From NCBI GenBank assembly GCA_963555705.1, contig OY743170.1, positions 28,657,362 through 28,721,361 of the forward strand: a stretch of DNA of 64,000 nucleotides, written 5' to 3'. The stretch is from Ligustrum vulgare. Taxonomy: Eukaryota > Streptophyta > Magnoliopsida > Lamiales > Oleaceae. Both the position numbers and the translations under genes were made by a program. Positions 29,702 to 42,721 of the stretch are shown in pieces (position 1 is the first letter of the stretch; each line of letters starts with the position of its first letter). The notes beneath the pieces were generated by a model that was not told the origin of the DNA, searched no databases, and saw nothing but the letters and a program-made list of their open reading frames with translations.

Positions 29702-32560
29702 TCCTAAAAATGATGGTACTATCGACTATAATTTCGTGCTAGGTGGCTCTCCCCAACCCATTGGATGTAGAACCGCGCTGGAGGATCTTCTCTAACCTAT
29801 AGTCAGTAGGACTGCACTAGAGGATTCTTTCCAACCTATAGGTGGTGGAATTATACTAGGAGGTTCTCCCTATCCTACAGCTGATGACATTATTATGGGT
29901 GGTTCCCTAAACTTTACTGTTCGTAACACCCTCTTCTTGACTTTAGGCTTCCCATCTAAGATGTAATAGTTGAATGCTCATCCTGATGGTTAACCTAACA
30001 AACTAATGGCTGGGTTACTTGCTTCGTATAACTCCTCCAACAACCTATTGCGTGGGATTATTCTTCTAGCCTTGACTCTCAATTTTAGTTCTTATTCTAT
30101 GTCAATCATGTTGTCCTGTACAAAGTCCTACTCTTTGCAAGCTTGAGTGATAGAGAAGGTTTCTCATTCCTCAATATAAATGTTATCTTTATCCTCTACA
30201 TTAACTACTATTGTACTTTCAAATTCTCCCTCTAGCAGATAGTTCATGGCCACGGCTAGAGGAACCGTGTGAAACTGAATGGTGATTGGATCGTTAGTAT
30301 CATCATCTTCTCCATCCTTCTTCCTACATTTAAATTTGGGTTTATCCTCGCATCCTAGTTCCGTATCTATGGTTTCTATGTCCCCTTCTTCTTGTTTGTT
30401 CATATCTTAATTGATGAAATAATAAATAACATTGATCTCACTCTGAATATTTGGGCGAGAATCTTGTACTTGTGGTGTATCATTTGGCCGTAATTTCTCT
30501 TGAACCCCTTTTGCTGGGTTATAATCAGTTGATCAAAAGGGACAACTTTCCCAATTTGATTATTGCAGGAACGCCATGTATTGGACTTGTACATATGTGA
30601 TCTGAATGTCCTAACTTTTTTGATGAAATTAGGATATTTCTCGACAGGTCTGGGTGTAGTTTCCCAAATAGTCACATCCTTTGTGGCCCTCCAAAAGAAG
30701 TTCCTCCATGAGTTTTTTGAAACCCTTTCATCCTTTTATCTCGGTTAAACTCTTTCAATAGTGTGCGGACAAACCTTCTTTGACCCTACCAGAACTAGCT
30801 ACTATTTTATTTTTTGGCTTTAGTTGCTTAGAAGCACTAGGACTTAGTTTGTCTTTTCCTTCGTACAACACTGGTTTGAACTTTGCATGTTCACTTTGGT
30901 CATATTTGAGATAACCATATTCATTCCCACCAGATCTGGGAACTGATCTTCGTCTATTGGAATCTGCTTCTTGTTATTGAACAAAACTTGTTTAGATTCT
31001 ATTGCATCATTTGGGACATTTAAAACACCATACAATTGTTAGTTATATGTGACCAAATATTATGCCATTTTAGTGTTTCCTTCCCTTAACTTGTTCTAGG
31101 CTTGATAATTTATGTTTATCGCTCAACATTATTTGTTTGTCTTTATAAAGTTGGTCAAATATAGATTCAACCTTGGTCACGTTGAATTAAAAATTCTAAA
31201 TTTTTTGTTTCTCTTATCCAATCCTTCATTTTTGGCATCTATTTATGACTAAACTAATGTTTTACACGTGTAAGTTCTTCCTTACCAAATCCGGCCAAAC
31301 ATATTTTCTGATTTGGCTACTCCACCTCAATTTCATGTTTCATAATTTTGATCTCTACAATAAGTCCCTTTGCTAGAGTTTCTCATTTGCTCTTTCTTCC
31401 TTAATAATAATTCATAATGAAAGACATAACACTTAGTTGAAATAGGTCCCAAAATTCTCCATCTTGGAACCTTTTTGAAGTCGAAGCTTAGACAACTCTA
31501 AGCAATCTTCACAAACTCTTTTTTTTTGGAAAATGTACAAAGCAATTACTCCGACCATTTTAAACTATTGAAGAAATACTTCAGCACACTCATTTGGAAA
31601 CTTTTTGAGATTAGCTAAATTTGTCAAAGTTACCTTTGACTCAAACTTGTAAAATTGGGTGTGAAATAGTTGTTCCATTTGATACCAATTTTGAATCGAA
31701 TTAGTCGGTAAGCATATGAACTAGGATAAAGGTAATCCTGTTAAGGATCTAGGAAACATTCTTAATTTGTGATTAACTTCTATGCATTGAAGGGTAAACC
31801 TCCCATTATGTTAAATATTGGACACTTCCCCCAAACCTATAAACAATGAGAATTCAGGGATTCTATAGTCTATTGACCATGAGTAAGCTTGATCTACTCA
31901 GTTATTCTAAAGCTTTCTGTAAGTTGGTCGTGTTCCCAAGCCAATTTGGTCTTGTAGGACATCGACTATCTGTTCCCTCAAATAAACATTATGGTCATAT
32001 GGCATGCCTATGAGCTTGGATACAGAAGGTGTTGAAGGTGGTCTCTCATTCATTAGATTGGCAGTTTGATTTCCTCCATTAACTAGACGATTTTTATTTG
32101 CTAACTTTCATTTTGGATATTATCCCCTAGTTTAACATGCCTTCCATATTAGATGAACCAACATTTGGCACTTCATTGTTGTTGGTAATTCTTGGGGCAT
32201 ATCCTAGATGAGGGTTATTTTTTGTTGGATTCATGTTTCAGTCAGAGTGTTGTGGGTGCTTCCTGAAGAAGAACAAAATTCAGTTAAATGATTGAAATGA
32301 CCTACAAACTTGGTCATTAACTCATTTAATGTGCCTAGTTTTCTAACAATATTATCGTAATGTGCATTATCCTTCTGGAAAAGCTTTTCAGTATTATGTA
32401 TGTTTTGAAGCCTTACCTATTCAACCAAGTCATGGGTGAGTTCTCCAAGCAATGACCGCATCACATTGAGACTTAGCTCTATCATGAGACCATAGTGGCT
32501 ACTTTCTAGACTTTGGAAAATTTCCTTGGCTCTCCAACCGTTCTATCACAGAAGCTACGT
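29702..32560 (-). pseudogene. Gag region of the gypsy relic
   Basis: On the - strand at about 31950-31480 broken frames give D-Y-R-I-P-E-F, F-T-L-Q-C, L-R-M-F-P-R-S-L-T-G, then N-W-Y-Q-M-E-Q-L-F-H-T-Q-F-Y and L-A-N-L-K-K-F-P-N-E, which is the ordered core of plant Ty3/gypsy Gag. Smaller frames at 30675-30400 and 30403-30164 are acidic or basic linkers of the same polyprotein. Element B lies immediately to the left, flanked by CAACA. Confidence 0.68.
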
Positions 32561-32952
32561 AGCACAAGTTGTCAACGTCTTTGTCAGCATTTTTCGAAAA
32601 AATTGTTAACATTCTTCTACACAAGGTCCCATCAAGCGTGCTAAATTGTTCGCGAGTGGTTTCGTGCAAAACAAATGAGAAGAAAATTTAGAAGATGTGT
32701 GCATTGAATAAATCTAGTGAGACAAAGTTCCAAAAAGGAGTGCAATAGAGAGTAGAGTTGTTGACCCCAAGGGCGCAAACCCACAATTATAGGGAAATTC
32801 GATTCATAAAGTAAAAAAAAGAAAATGACATTCTTTGTTTTGGGAGTTGATTTGTTTATCCTTTAAAATGTCTTTACTTCTTACTTTTATACATCTAGCA
32901 ATCACTATTCTCAAACTTCCACTCGGTTTTAAAGTCGTCATGTCCTTATCAA
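32561..32952. other. Flank of the gypsy relic, no gene
   Basis: Broken sequence right of the relic's gag. 'ccccaagggcgcaaaccc' at about 32764 could be a remnant of a non-Met primer site or LTR end, but this is not secure. No other feature was seen. Confidence 0.3.
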
Positions 32953-33334
32953 TGTTTAGATAATCGGATAAGACTGGCCGGTTCAATTGGAAAAGCAGTC
33001 TGGAATGGCCCCAAAACCGGTCATCTAAAAATACCAGATGCCGAGTTTTTATTGTTTAAATCGGTTGACCCGATCCGGATTTTATACCTGGTTTTTGCCT
33101 TTTCTTTAATCAAGCACTTTTTTTTTTTGCTGTATCAGGCTCCCAAACACCATCCTTTTAATAAAAATAAAAAATAATATTGTTCATGTGGAAGCTCTGA
33201 AGCCACCCAATTGTTGATGTGGAAGCTTTGAAGCCACCTATTGGTAATATGAATTCACAGTTAAGCCCCAAACATGCTTATTTAAAGGGGTGTTTTACTT
33301 TCCTATCCCACATGACTTCTAATGTGGGATGGGG

Positions 33335-35771
33335 TGTAGCGACCGAGAATTTTTCATAACTTATTTAAATAAATATTATTTTCGCTACGACTTTCTCATT
33401 TATTTTTAAAGGGAATTTTTCAAGTGAAATTAAATTTATTTTAATCCGAGTCCAATTTCAAATTTATTAAAATTTTTCTTATTAAATTATTTTAAGTCCA
33501 AATACGAAATTCATTTTTATCTCAAAATTTATTTATTCTCAAATTTATTTTCAGTCCAAGTATTAATTATATTAAGTCTCAATTTTAAATGTTTTAATCC
33601 AATCCAACTTATCGAGCCCAAATATTTTTACCAGTCATTCAAGCCCATTTAAAAAACCCAATAAGTCATTTCTTGGCCCAATTAATACAACAACTTCTTC
33701 CTCCCCAAGTTTTTCCTTACACGATCGATACTCATTTCCAAAATTCTTACAAGTTTTCCATAAACCAAGATTTTAACCTAAGTTACTATGTTTAACACCT
33801 AAATCAACTATTAATTGGATCCCTATCCCTTGCATTCACGCACACACAACACCATTCACGGCATTACCCAACCACCATCTTCGAGAGAGTTCACAACCAA
33901 GCCAATTTTACAACCACAACTCCGTTGATATCACAGACTCAACCTTCTGCCCTTCAACCCTTCCCTGCCGACTGCACCTTCACCACCGAACTACCAACAG
34001 TCAGTGCAAACCCAAGCCTCAATCACAGCAACTTGACGCCACTACCCCATCTTCTTTCATATTCAATCGAACTCCAAAATCCAATCTGCTACAATTCGAC
34101 ACAAACCCAAAATACTTACCATGATCGACCCATGCCACAATCGAGACTACCCTTATCTCAACCCAAATTCCGGATTCACAGAATCATCCAATACCTTCGA
34201 CTGCCTACTGTCCAACCAATCGAGCCTCCACCTGCAGCACCACCACAAACCTCCAACTCACCACCATTCATCATCACCACCACCAGAATCCGTCACTGCC
34301 CAATCAGATTACACCACAAATTCCACCACAATGCCTCAACTCCAAACCTGCGCAAATCACCGCACCCACAGCCCGGTCGCAAGCCAAGTCCAAAATCAAA
34401 ACCCAAAGAGAACCCAAAACCCAAGAATACCTAAATACTTACCTCGACCGTTGATTTCCTCGCCGGAATTTCAGACCCAAACCGCGACCTCCAAGCCTCG
34501 ATTTCACCTCGGTTTCGCACCTCTTTCCTCGCACCTAAACCGCACCAAAAACCACCTCCGCCGCCGCCAGATGATGGCGGCAGCACCGCGCGAACTCGCC
34601 GGCGCAAGAGCGCCGACATCCTGACCGGCGAATTTGAGCAGTACACCACCGGATTTCATTTGGTCCTTCGCACTCCATCTCTTTTTCTCTCTGAATCTCG
34701 AAATGAATGGGAAAGAGAGTAAAGTTAATTTAATTATATTTTGATTTCGAAAAGTGCACTTTGGTCCCCAGTTTTGCAAATGATTTTAAATCAGTCCCTG
34801 TAGTTTTTAATACTCATATTTCAGTCCTCAAGTTTTAAAATAATTTAAAACAGTCCCTTCAGTTTTAAAATTTCTTATTTCAGATACTATATTTTTAAAA
34901 TATATTATTTCAGTCCCCATATGTTCTAATTCCACTAAATTAGTCCCATTGTTTTCAAAACATTTATTTTAGTCCCTCAACTTTCAAATTATTCATTTTA
35001 GTCTCTCAATTTTCAAAGTATTCATGTTAGTCCCTTAGTTTCAAAGTATTTATTATTGACTAGACGAGGCGCTTGGACATTTAGAAGAACAATGTGAACT
35101 TTCTTGCTCAAATTTCAGACTCGTGATTTGAGGTAGACTCGCCCCCATTAATTAGTTTAAATTATAATTGCATGTCTTATGTGAAATTACGTGATTTACA
35201 TGCTTTGAGGCATGAGACGAGAAAAGAATATCTCTTATGAGATAAATGAGAAATGATGATGTTATGCATAATTTATGTGCCTTAAGTGCACGAGACGAGA
35301 CTACCCACACCCTATGATTTTACGAGCCTTGATTTTGAAAATAAAATAGCCCAAGAATATGATGATGATGTTACTATATGATTGCATAATTACGTGTTCA
35401 ATTATTCTGTAAATTAATTATTGGCGATGAGTCTACTGAGTATTTTTCGAAATACTCATTCCATTATTTTAACAGTTTTTTGCAGATCTCGAAGAAGGCG
35501 GCGAATGAAATGGGAGCGGTGGCAAATTAAATAAATGATGATGTTATTAGACAATTTTACGAATGTTACTCGTTAAATTATTTATCGTTAATTTCATTTA
35601 AATAATTGAGACACAAGTTTTATGAATTGTTTTATATTTAAATTAATCAAATTTCTGCTGAAGTTTTCAAATGATGAATGTGATGCTTTGAATTAAATTT
35701 ATTTTCCGCAATAAAGTCAGTTTTAAAGGACGAAGTGGCGTCCCGGGCTCCGCGGAATTCGGGGCGTTACA
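33335..35771 (+). mobile_element. Solo LTR, family with TGTAGCGACC...GCGTTACA ends (copy 1)
   Basis: 2437 bp beginning TGTAGCGACCGAGAATTTT and ending GGGGCGTTACA, flanked by TGGGG at 33330-33334 and 35772-35776. No internal region. The C/A-rich half (33880-34640) gives long Pro/His/Thr-rich frames on + that are not conserved as protein in copy 2. It contains an array of 'cagtccct...ttttaaaa' units (34760-35050) and a short hairpin TGAGTATTTTTCGAAATACTCA-like at 35437-35458. Probably a Ty3/gypsy LTR, given the large size. Confidence 0.85.
34760..35050. repeat. Degenerate minisatellite of 'tttcagtccct(c)aagtttt' units
   Basis: Roughly ten units of 25-32 bp, each with an (A/T)-rich spacer and a (C/T)AGTCCC core. 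A homologous array is in copy 2 of the LTR family at 42722-43130. Confidence 0.75.
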
Positions 35772-36081
35772 TGGGGTTTTTTGCATTTTTCTTAACAAAG
35801 AGTAAACTGTTAAGGAAAATATATTTTTTATAATATTTGATTATTTTATTCTAATTAGTATTTCTAAAAAGAATTGTTATAATATTTTATATTGTGTATG
35901 ATTTTATTTTTTAAATGAATAAATGTTGATTTATTTGTAAAATAACTTGTTTTTTAAAAAAATTGTAAAATTTTTAAATAATTATTAATTTTTTAATTGA
36001 AACCGGTTTGACCCAGTTCGATCTTCTGACCCTTGACCCACTGCCTTTTCCGGATCGAACCGATTTCCGATTTTCTAAACA

Positions 36082-38599
36082 CTAGCCCACTACTTGCACC
36101 TTCAATAATTGTTATCCATGACTTATCTACTCCCTTCTACTTTTCTTGCCCTAATTGAACAAATCACATCTCGCTTTGTTCACCCTAATAGGGCGCACTC
36201 TCCTTTATGTTAGGTAACATTTTGCACAATGCTGACTATTTTAATGTCGATGTGTGAGCATCATATTCACCTTTATATTGGAACGATTTTTTCGTGTCAA
36301 CACAAACTCTTATGAAATTTAGATTTGACTCGTTTCTTAACCAAATTTTAACCTCTATAAGTACAAAATATGGGCGAACATTCGAGGAATGTCTCTCTAG
36401 CGTTCATTTCACATCTTATCATAAGATCTTTCAAGAACAAGGGGGTTAATATACCATCTTCTGGGTGAATATGTTTAACCTAACAAGGAATTGAAGGCAA
36501 ATTACATCAAGAAAGTTAAGAATCAAGGCTTGGAAGTGAAGATCAAGAACAAAAAACTTCTTCCACATATTATTGTATATATACTAACTTCTTGCAATGT
36601 CGTTTCATTATTCTTATTATAAAAATAGTAGAATTATGCTAGTATAAAATTTTACTTGTGTTGGGATTGATGAACTTTATTTTTGTTTATTTTTAAATTA
36701 AAAACCAAATAGTTTAGTAAAAATAAAGACCAAATAGTTTAGTTAATTTCCATTCTTGATTTATCTTTTATTCTATGTTACATTATTTAAATGACAGATC
36801 ATCAATTATGTAATTAGTTACTTTTTTTATATTTTAGAGAGATTCATAATAAGTTAGAACTGTGTAAGATTAACATGCGGACAATAGATGTTAGGAAGGA
36901 ATAATATGTATGACTTCGCAATCATTTAGATAATCATATGTTAGAATGCATTACTTTGCATATGAATTCAAAATACGAATATAATTGGGTCGTGTTTAGA
37001 ATATGTTTAACTTAACTCGCGAGAGATAGTTAGATAAACTTAAATTATCGATTGTCAAGAATGCAAAAATCACATTAGATTACATAGATTGAGAAAAATA
37101 GATTATATAGGTGGATTAAAAAATTCAACACATCTCACATTTAATTCAGACCACTTTAGATAATTATAGTAGAATAAGAACTAATACAATTCAATTTAAA
37201 GTATATTTCACGATACTCTTTCTGAACATATTATTACTTGTCAATATTTTTGTACACTTGCGAGTTTCGAAAGAATAAATAAACTAGCGTTTCTCCCATG
37301 CGATGCACAGAAGCTATCGAATACAATATATATACTAAAAGATGAATGTTTTAATACTTCTTTTTTTTACGTGACATTTTATTTAATACTTTTTTCATCT
37401 ATACCACACTTTGCACTTAGTTAGTAATCATGTCGTCAATGTTGACAATACCCCCAATTTTGTTTAGTTAGGGTATCACACCAAATAAACCAATATCGTC
37501 AATGTTGAAAAAACATAAACCTCGAATCACAAGCAAAGGGTTCAAAAGAATGCGATGCAAAAGAGAAGGGCCTTCAAGTTGAAGATGGGTTGAAAATCGC
37601 CATGACATGAAGTTAATAAAAATTTCAAACAGCCAGCATCATTTTGTTGATCAGCATAATTTTAAACTGTCAGCATATTAAAATAGTATCACCATTGAAA
37701 TGATAGTTATGCCATTGATCAACATACCATTAACTCAATAGTGTCTAATCAAGTTATTAATTACCATTGATCAACATCAGTGAACACAATCGACTAATTA
37801 GAAGTAGTATCATAATAATCAATCTAAACTAATAAAACAATACCAACATATATTAAAATTAATTTTTTAGACCGTGACTGTAAAATAGCAAAGTGCAAAA
37901 ATGGAAAATTTTGACTAAACAGTACTTAAAGAGAGTATATTATAACTGCTGAATCATTTTTAACAACAATTAATCCAAAAGTAATTTCAGATTTCCATAC
38001 TGTGCAGAAATTATTAATTATAATTTATCTTCTGGGCAGTGCTTTAAGTTTTGGTCAAGTCGATATTAATGGCATGGACATTGACCATATTGCAGATACT
38101 GTTTATAACATGTGACTATCGGCAATATTAACACTTTCCACTGAGAAAAGGTAAAACTTTGACACTCATTAATTGACTGTGCTTAATCCTATCCTGATAA
38201 GGCCAACACATTGAACCCAGAATATGATGTAAAAGTCAGCCTTGCAAAACAACTGACCTAAATGCACAATAGAGTGGACGATACCACAAAACATAGGCTC
38301 CTGAACTCCTGCTATGAAGTAGATAATAGCAAGAAACCAAGTCTTTGCATCTACTAATTTAAATAATATAAACCTACTTATTGCTTCAGAACATCTCCCC
38401 CTTCCTGAGAAACACCATAATTTGGTACAAATGCACAAAATCATGAAGTTCAATGAGGTTTTAGAGGTAGCCCAACAAATACTCAAACATTTAGGATGTT
38501 GAGGGACCAGAGCAAATGCACTACATATAAAAAACGGATCAAAATAAAAAATTGAATCAAAAAATATAACAATAATTAAATCTTAACCAAAAAAAGGAA
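36082..38599. other. Intergenic, one LTR-like fragment, no gene
   Basis: 36350-36465 is a diverged copy of the promoter-like block at about 7510-7625. A 'cccatgcgatgcac' phrase at 37297-37310 resembles 'gtgcatcgcattgg' at about 48578 in opposite orientation, a motif I associate with ends of small plant transposons. The 105-codon frame on - at 38486-38169 has no recognisable domain and is probably chance. The rest is AT-rich. Confidence 0.4.
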
Positions 38600-39715
38600 A
38601 CACAACTTTGTATCACACAATGCTGTTAAGAAATTGTAAGAGCCAGTGCAATGTGTTTCGCTTTGCTCTGCCAACCCGTCCCTCGTGCCTTTTTGTTGGG
38701 TATTTGACCCAAAATTCAACAAAGGCATGATTATGGCAACTACTTTTGTTTTGCTCTTTCGGTGGTACAGAGGAGTAATCAGAATTTGTCTCTTGGTGAA
38801 AGGAAAGAGACATGTTCTTTCATGATTAAAGGTAAAAAGAAAATGGGCTACTTTTGACTAATTGTGAAAGTTGATATGATTACCCTATTCATGAATAGTT
38901 GAAACCACGTGGTTGGAGTATTATAAAAGGGAGTGCATATTGCTTTGTTGAATTGTGCTGCAAGAGATGCAGTGCCGGGTGCTGCAAGAGGCAGTACCGG
39001 GTGCCTTGAGAGAAATTCTTGATGGCCATACTATGACTAAAGAGAGAAAATTGTGAGTCTAGCATATTGTGAAATTTCTTGTAACTCTTTGTGGTGTAAA
39101 TCAAAGGGTAGAAATTATATGTGGTAAAGCTCGTTTGTTGTATTTTCTCTATGGTCTGTGGGATTGGGTTGGTGAGTGAAATTCTATATATTTGTAACAA
39201 TTTAATATATAGTGAAAAGCTTTGGCGATGGTCCGTGGACGTAGGCAAGTTGCCGAACCACGTAAATTTCTGTGTTCGTATTTATTTTCTTGTTTGCTTA
39301 TTTTACTTTGAACATCAAAAGATCCTGTGGGAAAATTAAAGTGGGAATCGACGTGTTAAAATTCCCAACACTTTTTTGATCCATTTTCAAGGCACCGGTA
39401 AAGGTGCTCATGCTCCTAGTAATGCCCAGCCATATTCGGATTTTGTCCCAAACTTTCGAGCAAATATTGCATTGAAAGAAGATGTGCGATTGGGATTCCA
39501 ATTTGCAGTCATAAAACCCGCATTTCTTGTCTGTGTCAAGGAAATACAATTTATCTTTAGTAAGTGATTTATCTTTAATGCTCAGCAAAAGAATAAAAGA
39601 ATGTTTATGTGCAATGTGATTGTTCCAAACAGTGGCTGCCCAGCCCCGTATTTCGGTAGACATGGTTAGTCCATTGCAGCCACAAAGTTTCTTTTTTATC
39701 AAAATAAAAATTTAC
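38600..39715 (-). pseudogene. LINE reverse-transcriptase C-terminal zinc-binding region, split by a solo LTR
   Basis: The - strand frame from 39702 reads W-A-A-T-V-W-N-N-H-I, K-H-S-F-I-L-L-L, T-K-D-K-L-Y-F-L and C-G-F-Y-D-C-K-L-E-S-Q-S-H-I-F-F-Q-C. This is the Cys-rich zf-RVT region of plant LINE (non-LTR) polymerases. It runs into the solo LTR at 39370 and resumes beyond it at 38693 with K-A-R-G-T-G-W-Q-S-K-A-K-H-I-A-L-A, the expected continuation. The rest of the LINE is not present here, so this is a fragment. Confidence 0.8.
38694..39370 (+). mobile_element. Solo LTR, copia-like, inserted in the LINE fragment
   Basis: 677 bp from TGTTGGGTATTTGACCC to AATTCCCAACA (inverted ends TGTTGGG/CCCAACA), flanked by CTTTT at 38689-38693 and 39371-39375. 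A TATA box TATAAAAGGG lies at about 38920. The U5-like end contains the phrase GGTCCGTGGACGTAGGC, familiar from plant copia LTRs. No internal domain remains. Confidence 0.92.
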
Positions 39716-39977
39716 TAAAAAAACTGGTTTTTCAATAGGGAGATAAATACGTTGATGAATCCACATTCCATAAGAATGTCTGCTTGAGTACTATGTATGA
39801 ATCCTTAAGCACTGTCCATCTAATGTGTCATTCGTTAAACTATTAACTTACTGATGCATTCTATTCACAATTTTCTGGATTTCTGTTTTTCACGTTCGAC
39901 ATATTTATAAATTTTGGACACACATGAAGTTTACATGATCTAGAAACTTATAGTCATGTAATTGCATTATTATTATA
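39716..39977. other. No recognisable feature
   Basis: AT-rich spacer between the LINE fragment and the Stowaway element. Confidence 0.4.
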
Positions 39978-40296
39978 CTACATTCATTCCAAAAAGATAG
40001 TCCTATAGTTATTTTCACACGAATTAAGAAATAATAATTAGTATAGTTATTTTTATCAATGTTTTTCATTTATACACTTTATCACTTATTTATTGTTTTT
40101 AAGTAAACTCACTTCGTTTCTTACACAAATTTGAAAATACTATATCTAAGTAGTTGGTATGTATTGTACCAAGATACATTAAATAAGGGTATATATAGAA
40201 ATGAAATATTTAATATATGCTCAATATGGAAACAGGACTATCTTTTTGGGACGGACAAAAATAGTATACAGGACTATCTTTTTGGGACGGAGGGAG
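39978..40296. mobile_element. Stowaway-type MITE (Tc1/mariner)
   Basis: The right end GGGACGGAGGGAG (complement of CTCCCTCCGTCCC) is the classical Stowaway terminus. The left end is a diverged version, followed by a well conserved AAAAAGATAGTCCT. TA duplications flank it at 39976-39977 and 40297-40298. It is about 319 bp and non-coding. The terminal GGACTATCTTTTTGGGACGGA occurs twice near the right end (about 40233 and 40271). Confidence 0.88.
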
Positions 40297-40298
40297 TA

Positions 40299-40700
40299 GT
40301 AAATATTGTCATATAACTCATTTTTCCACTACCACATTATGCTCATTTTTTTTTTTTTAAATAATGCGTTTTGGGTACCATTTCAAGACTTAGTGATAAG
40401 CATACTTAACACCTTATGCCACAACTGGGATTATGCAAGGTTTTTTATTCTTGAGACTATTGCAAGAGTTCAGTATTTTGGTAACTAACAAAGCTATTGT
40501 TGCTATGGTCATTTTATTTTGTTAAATGTTTTAGTTATTAGAAGTTAAGAAACTATTTTTGAACATATTTTAACTTTTGCCCTTAAAATATGTCTGTACT
40601 CCAAATCCATAAAGCACGCGTGTTCTATATTGTTTGTTGTTTATAGAATGCATTTTTTATAATATATATTTTAGTTCCTATATATATACAATTGTTATGA
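40299..40700. other. No recognisable feature
   Basis: AT-rich spacer with chance short frames only. Confidence 0.4.
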
Positions 40701-42721
40701 TCCGATATAGCGACCCAGAATTTTTACGCAATTTTATAATTATTTTAATATTTAGAAAATTGTGTCGCTACTATTTCACTCATTGTTTTGAAATTAACGC
40801 CGCGACGGATTCGTCTAGCCAAGTCAAGAAATATCGAATTTGTTCGATTTTAAATTAAAATCCGAATTTCTAAAATTATGTTATTTTAATTATTTATTCA
40901 AAGTATTATTTTCAAAATCATTTTGAATTCCAAAATTTATTAAAATATCTCAATTTTCCTTATTCAAATTATTTCAAGTCCAAATACGTAATTCAATTTT
41001 ATCTCAAAATTTATTTATTCTCAAATTATTTTCAGTCCAAAATATATTTGTTTTAATACAATTTTTAATCAAAATTAGTCCAAAATTTATCAAAATTTAT
41101 CTACATAAATTTCTCCCACATGTTTTCTTCTTTCCACCTCATTTCAACACCCCCACGTTTTATTCATCCTTTTTCTTTTCTTTACACCAAACCCACCACT
41201 TCATGATTTCCATTAAAACCAATGATTCCCCTCCCCAAATTATTATGTCTCCCAATTGATCATTTTCTATGATTTTTATTCCATCATTATTTCCATAACA
41301 AACAATCATGATTTCCACTTAATCCTCTCCACTCAATTGTGCTTCCACTAATCTATTTGCTTTTTCCCCCACAATTCCCTCTATATAAATTGGAATCATC
41401 ATCATCATCCCACAATCACAAATCACCAATCAAACCTCTACCACCTCCTTCATCATTTTCATCACCTTTCTCTGCAAGACAACCCACAGCCGCAACCTTC
41501 ATCATATACATCAATCTGTAATCAATCATCATTACCACAGCAAAACCAAACCCAGCACTGCCACCTTCTCCATCACCACCTGCGAAATCCATCACTATAT
41601 CATCACCTGCAGAAACTTCATCACACAAATGATAGCCTGCAACCAATAATTCCAACACACATCCAGCAGCAACCACAAACCAACCATCTCAGCCATTAGC
41701 ATTAATTTTGATATCCTGCAATCACATTTCCAATTTCCATTTCCAGCCTGTGACCTTTACAGCTCCATCTTCCCTCCCATAACCACCAATATACACTGCC
41801 AAACCAAACCAAGTTCTCTACAATTGAGTAAAACCACAGCACTGCAAACCACCTTCATCCCCATTAATCATCACCACCATTATCACTCCTGCACGTTTTC
41901 TTACACTGCAGAACCTCCACCTTCATCCCCAATCACCATTGATCAATCACCAATGTTCCATCACTGCCAGCTGACTCAATCATGAACCAATTTAAATCAT
42001 AAACTACAAACTCCACCAGCATCACATTCTGATCATTATCATCAGCACCAACCATTTCGTTTCTCCCTTGTTTTGATCTCCAAATCAGACAATCAGCAGC
42101 ATCATAATCAGAATCAAACACAAACGAGCTCTATCACCATCACCTAAATCAGAAACCAACTTTCACTGCAACCTTCGTCCCTACAGAACCCAATGCAACA
42201 TCCCAAAATCACCATCACCACCCAACTCCCCTGCAACTGCATCAACCCACGAACCAACACCAATCCACCACTATCATCACAAGCAAACTATCACCACCAA
42301 CAATTCACCGCCGTTCACCAACCTCAACCAAATCAACTGGCTGCTGTCGAATCCAACTACTAGCAATCATAGATAAAACCGCACCAAATCAAACCCAAGA
42401 TATTACCAAGAACTCTAACCCAGTTACCTACCTCTACCGTCGACCATTTATGGTCGGATTCTCCACCGGAAGTCCCGACCTGCAGCCCCGGTTTCACCTC
42501 GAATCAGCACCCAATCGTACCCTTTCTGCTACCAGCGACTCCTCTTTGACACCGCCATGAAACGGCGGTGATAGCGCCGTAGAATCACCGGCGGTGTTAC
42601 TCGATCGCCAGCTTTTGTTTCTTCAGCCGTCGCCTTCTCTGTTTCTCTCATCTCTCTCTGAATCGAATTTGGTAGAGAGAGAAAATAAATCTGATATATT
42701 ATATTAATTTTCAGAATCTGC

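Larger units (their letters stand above)
19128..32560 (-). mobile_element. Old Ty3/gypsy retrotransposon relic, interrupted by two younger insertions
   Basis: Fragments on the - strand follow the order gag (about 31950-31280), protease (about 25400-25290), RT (about 24350-23700), RNase H (23543-23352), integrase zinc finger (about 23070-22965) and integrase core (22870-22573 and 19300-19140). The reading resumes across a Mutator-like element at 19301-22563 and across element B at 25957-29696. Gag-pol order with integrase last identifies Ty3/gypsy. Many stops and frameshifts make it non-functional. LTR ends were not identified; the high-coordinate side fades near 32560. Confidence 0.82.
32953..36081. 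mobile_element. Inverted-repeat-ended element (about 0.7 kb net) containing a nested solo LTR
   Basis: The left end TGTTTAGATAATCGGA at 32953 and the reverse complement of the right end (TCCGATTTTCTAAACA ending at 36081) are similar. Next come CCGGTTC-type motifs on both sides (32980-33080 and 36000-36062). Removing the LTR at 33335-35771 leaves about 690 bp, a plausible DNA-transposon derivative. The host duplication is not clear, so the superfamily (hAT-like?) is uncertain. Confidence 0.45.

Noticed and set aside
33925..34624. Long Pro/Ser/Thr-rich ORFs (169 and 167 codons) as a cell-wall protein gene
   Set aside because: They lie in the C/A-rich part of a TSD-bounded solo LTR, overlap each other in two frames and are not conserved in the homologous LTR at 40706-44428.
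38169..38486. 105-codon - strand ORF as a gene
   Set aside because: No domain, Cys/Phe/Ile-rich composition expected from AT-rich DNA, no repeated copy or splice context.
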